The notes below the pieces were generated by a model, which was not told where the DNA came from, did no database searches, and saw only the letters and a program-made list of their open reading frames with translations. Shown here one piece after another: positions 13,035 to 13,462 of a DNA stretch of 13,462 nucleotides (positions within the stretch are counted from its first letter, which is position 1; each line of letters begins with the position of its first letter). Origin of the DNA: Desulfomicrobium sp. (GTDB taxonomy: Bacteria > Desulfobacterota > Desulfovibrionia > Desulfovibrionales > Desulfomicrobiaceae); contig DPKT01000130.1 in assembly GCA_003542385.1 (NCBI GenBank), positions 1 through 13,462 of the forward strand, given 5' to 3'. The translations under genes and the position numbers were made by a program.

Positions 13035-13462
13035 ATGATCAGGATTGTCCTTTGCGCAGTCGTCGTCTTTGTTCTGCAGGCCTCCGCCTTCGCAGCCGGC
13101 GGGGGGCGTCCCGAGCTCCGTGCCATGCTCGGCCAGATGCTGCTGGTCGGTTTCCGGGGCGCGGAGTTGTCCGACGACGCCTCCATCCTGCGGGACATCC
13201 GTGAGCATGACCTGGGCGGGGTCATCCTCTTCGACCGCGACGTGCAGCTGAGGACGTCCGGGCGCAACATCCAGAGTCCCGCACAGGTCCGCGCCCTGAC
13301 CGCCGCGCTGCAGGCCGCGGCACGGACCCCACTCTTCATCGCCGTGGATCAGGAAGGCGGCAGGGTGCGCCGTCTGCGCGAGGACGCGGGTTTCCCGTTC
13401 AGCCCGTCGGCCAGGGCTATGGGGCAGAGTTCGCCGGATGCGACGTGGCAGGAGGGCGAGCG
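13035..13462 (+). CDS. Exported glycoside hydrolase family 3 protein, beta-N-acetylhexosaminidase-like (3' end cut by window)
   Basis: The first 142 residues are visible. The ATG at 13035 follows GGGGAG by 4 nt. Residues 1-21 form a Sec signal peptide (MIRIVLCAVVVFVLQASAFAA). The start of a GH3 barrel follows: ELRAMLGQMLLVGFRG (27-42), DLGGVILFDRDV (59-70), then FIAVDQEGGRVRRLRE (101-116) and the FPFSPSARAMG block (120-130). These are hallmarks of NagZ-type GH3 enzymes, which release N-acetylglucosamine from peptidoglycan or chitin fragments. The catalytic His-Asp and nucleophile motifs lie beyond the window and cannot be checked. NagZ of E. coli is cytoplasmic, so the signal peptide suggests a periplasmic or secreted variant. 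It is divergent from the importer cluster and shows no visible functional link to it. Confidence 0.85.
   Translation, partial: MIRIVLCAVVVFVLQASAFAAGGGRPELRAMLGQMLLVGFRGAELSDDASILRDIREHDLGGVILFDRDVQLRTSGRNIQSPAQVRALTAALQAAARTPLFIAVDQEGGRVRRLREDAGFPFSPSARAMGQSSPDATWQEGE

Overview
The window looks like a piece of a high-GC deltaproteobacterial chromosome, most likely a sulfate reducer of the Desulfovibrio/Desulfomicrobium type. I infer this from four things: a class I hybrid cluster protein with the N-terminal cysteine spacing of strict anaerobes, a CRP/FNR-type (HcpR-like) palindrome in front of it, strong sigma-54 promoters, and GC-rich triple-hairpin intergenic repeats of a kind I recall from that group. 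No database search was possible, so the taxonomy is inference.

Layout. (1) 1-3987 is a metal or envelope-stress module of the zraP / zraSR type. A minus-strand pair (a small SHOCT-domain membrane protein, then a ZraP/CpxP-like periplasmic metal-binding protein cut by the window start) is divergent from a plus-strand sensor kinase and NtrC-type regulator. The 214-bp divergent gap holds a near-perfect sigma-54 promoter facing the SHOCT/ZraP pair and two related palindromes exactly 32 bp apart, which are likely regulator sites. (2) 4137-5834 is hcp, with an upstream HcpR-like site and a very strong terminator. (3) 5955-6511 is a ParD/ParE toxin-antitoxin pair. (4) 12599-6548, on the minus strand, is a nucleobase/nucleoside uptake and deamination cluster: a BMP-family binding protein, a double-ABC ATPase, two permeases, and a CodA-type cytosine deaminase. 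A second sigma-54 promoter lies just upstream of the binding protein. A Rho-independent terminator is wedged between the binding protein and ATPase genes. Two 87-bp structured repeats separate the last permease from codA. (5) 13035 to the end is the start of an exported GH3 beta-N-acetylhexosaminidase-like protein.

How it works together. Metal stress sensed in the periplasm would activate the kinase and regulator, which with sigma-54 RNA polymerase would induce the small periplasmic and membrane proteins. Hcp would handle nitric oxide or nitrosative stress. The ABC system would import a nucleobase or nucleoside whose cytosine-like product CodA deaminates. I see no CRISPR array, prophage, insertion sequence, rRNA or tRNA, and no clear wholly new system. 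The most unusual signals are regulatory: the two sigma-54 promoters, the terminator abutting a start codon that has no Shine-Dalgarno, and the twin repeats with compensatory stem changes.
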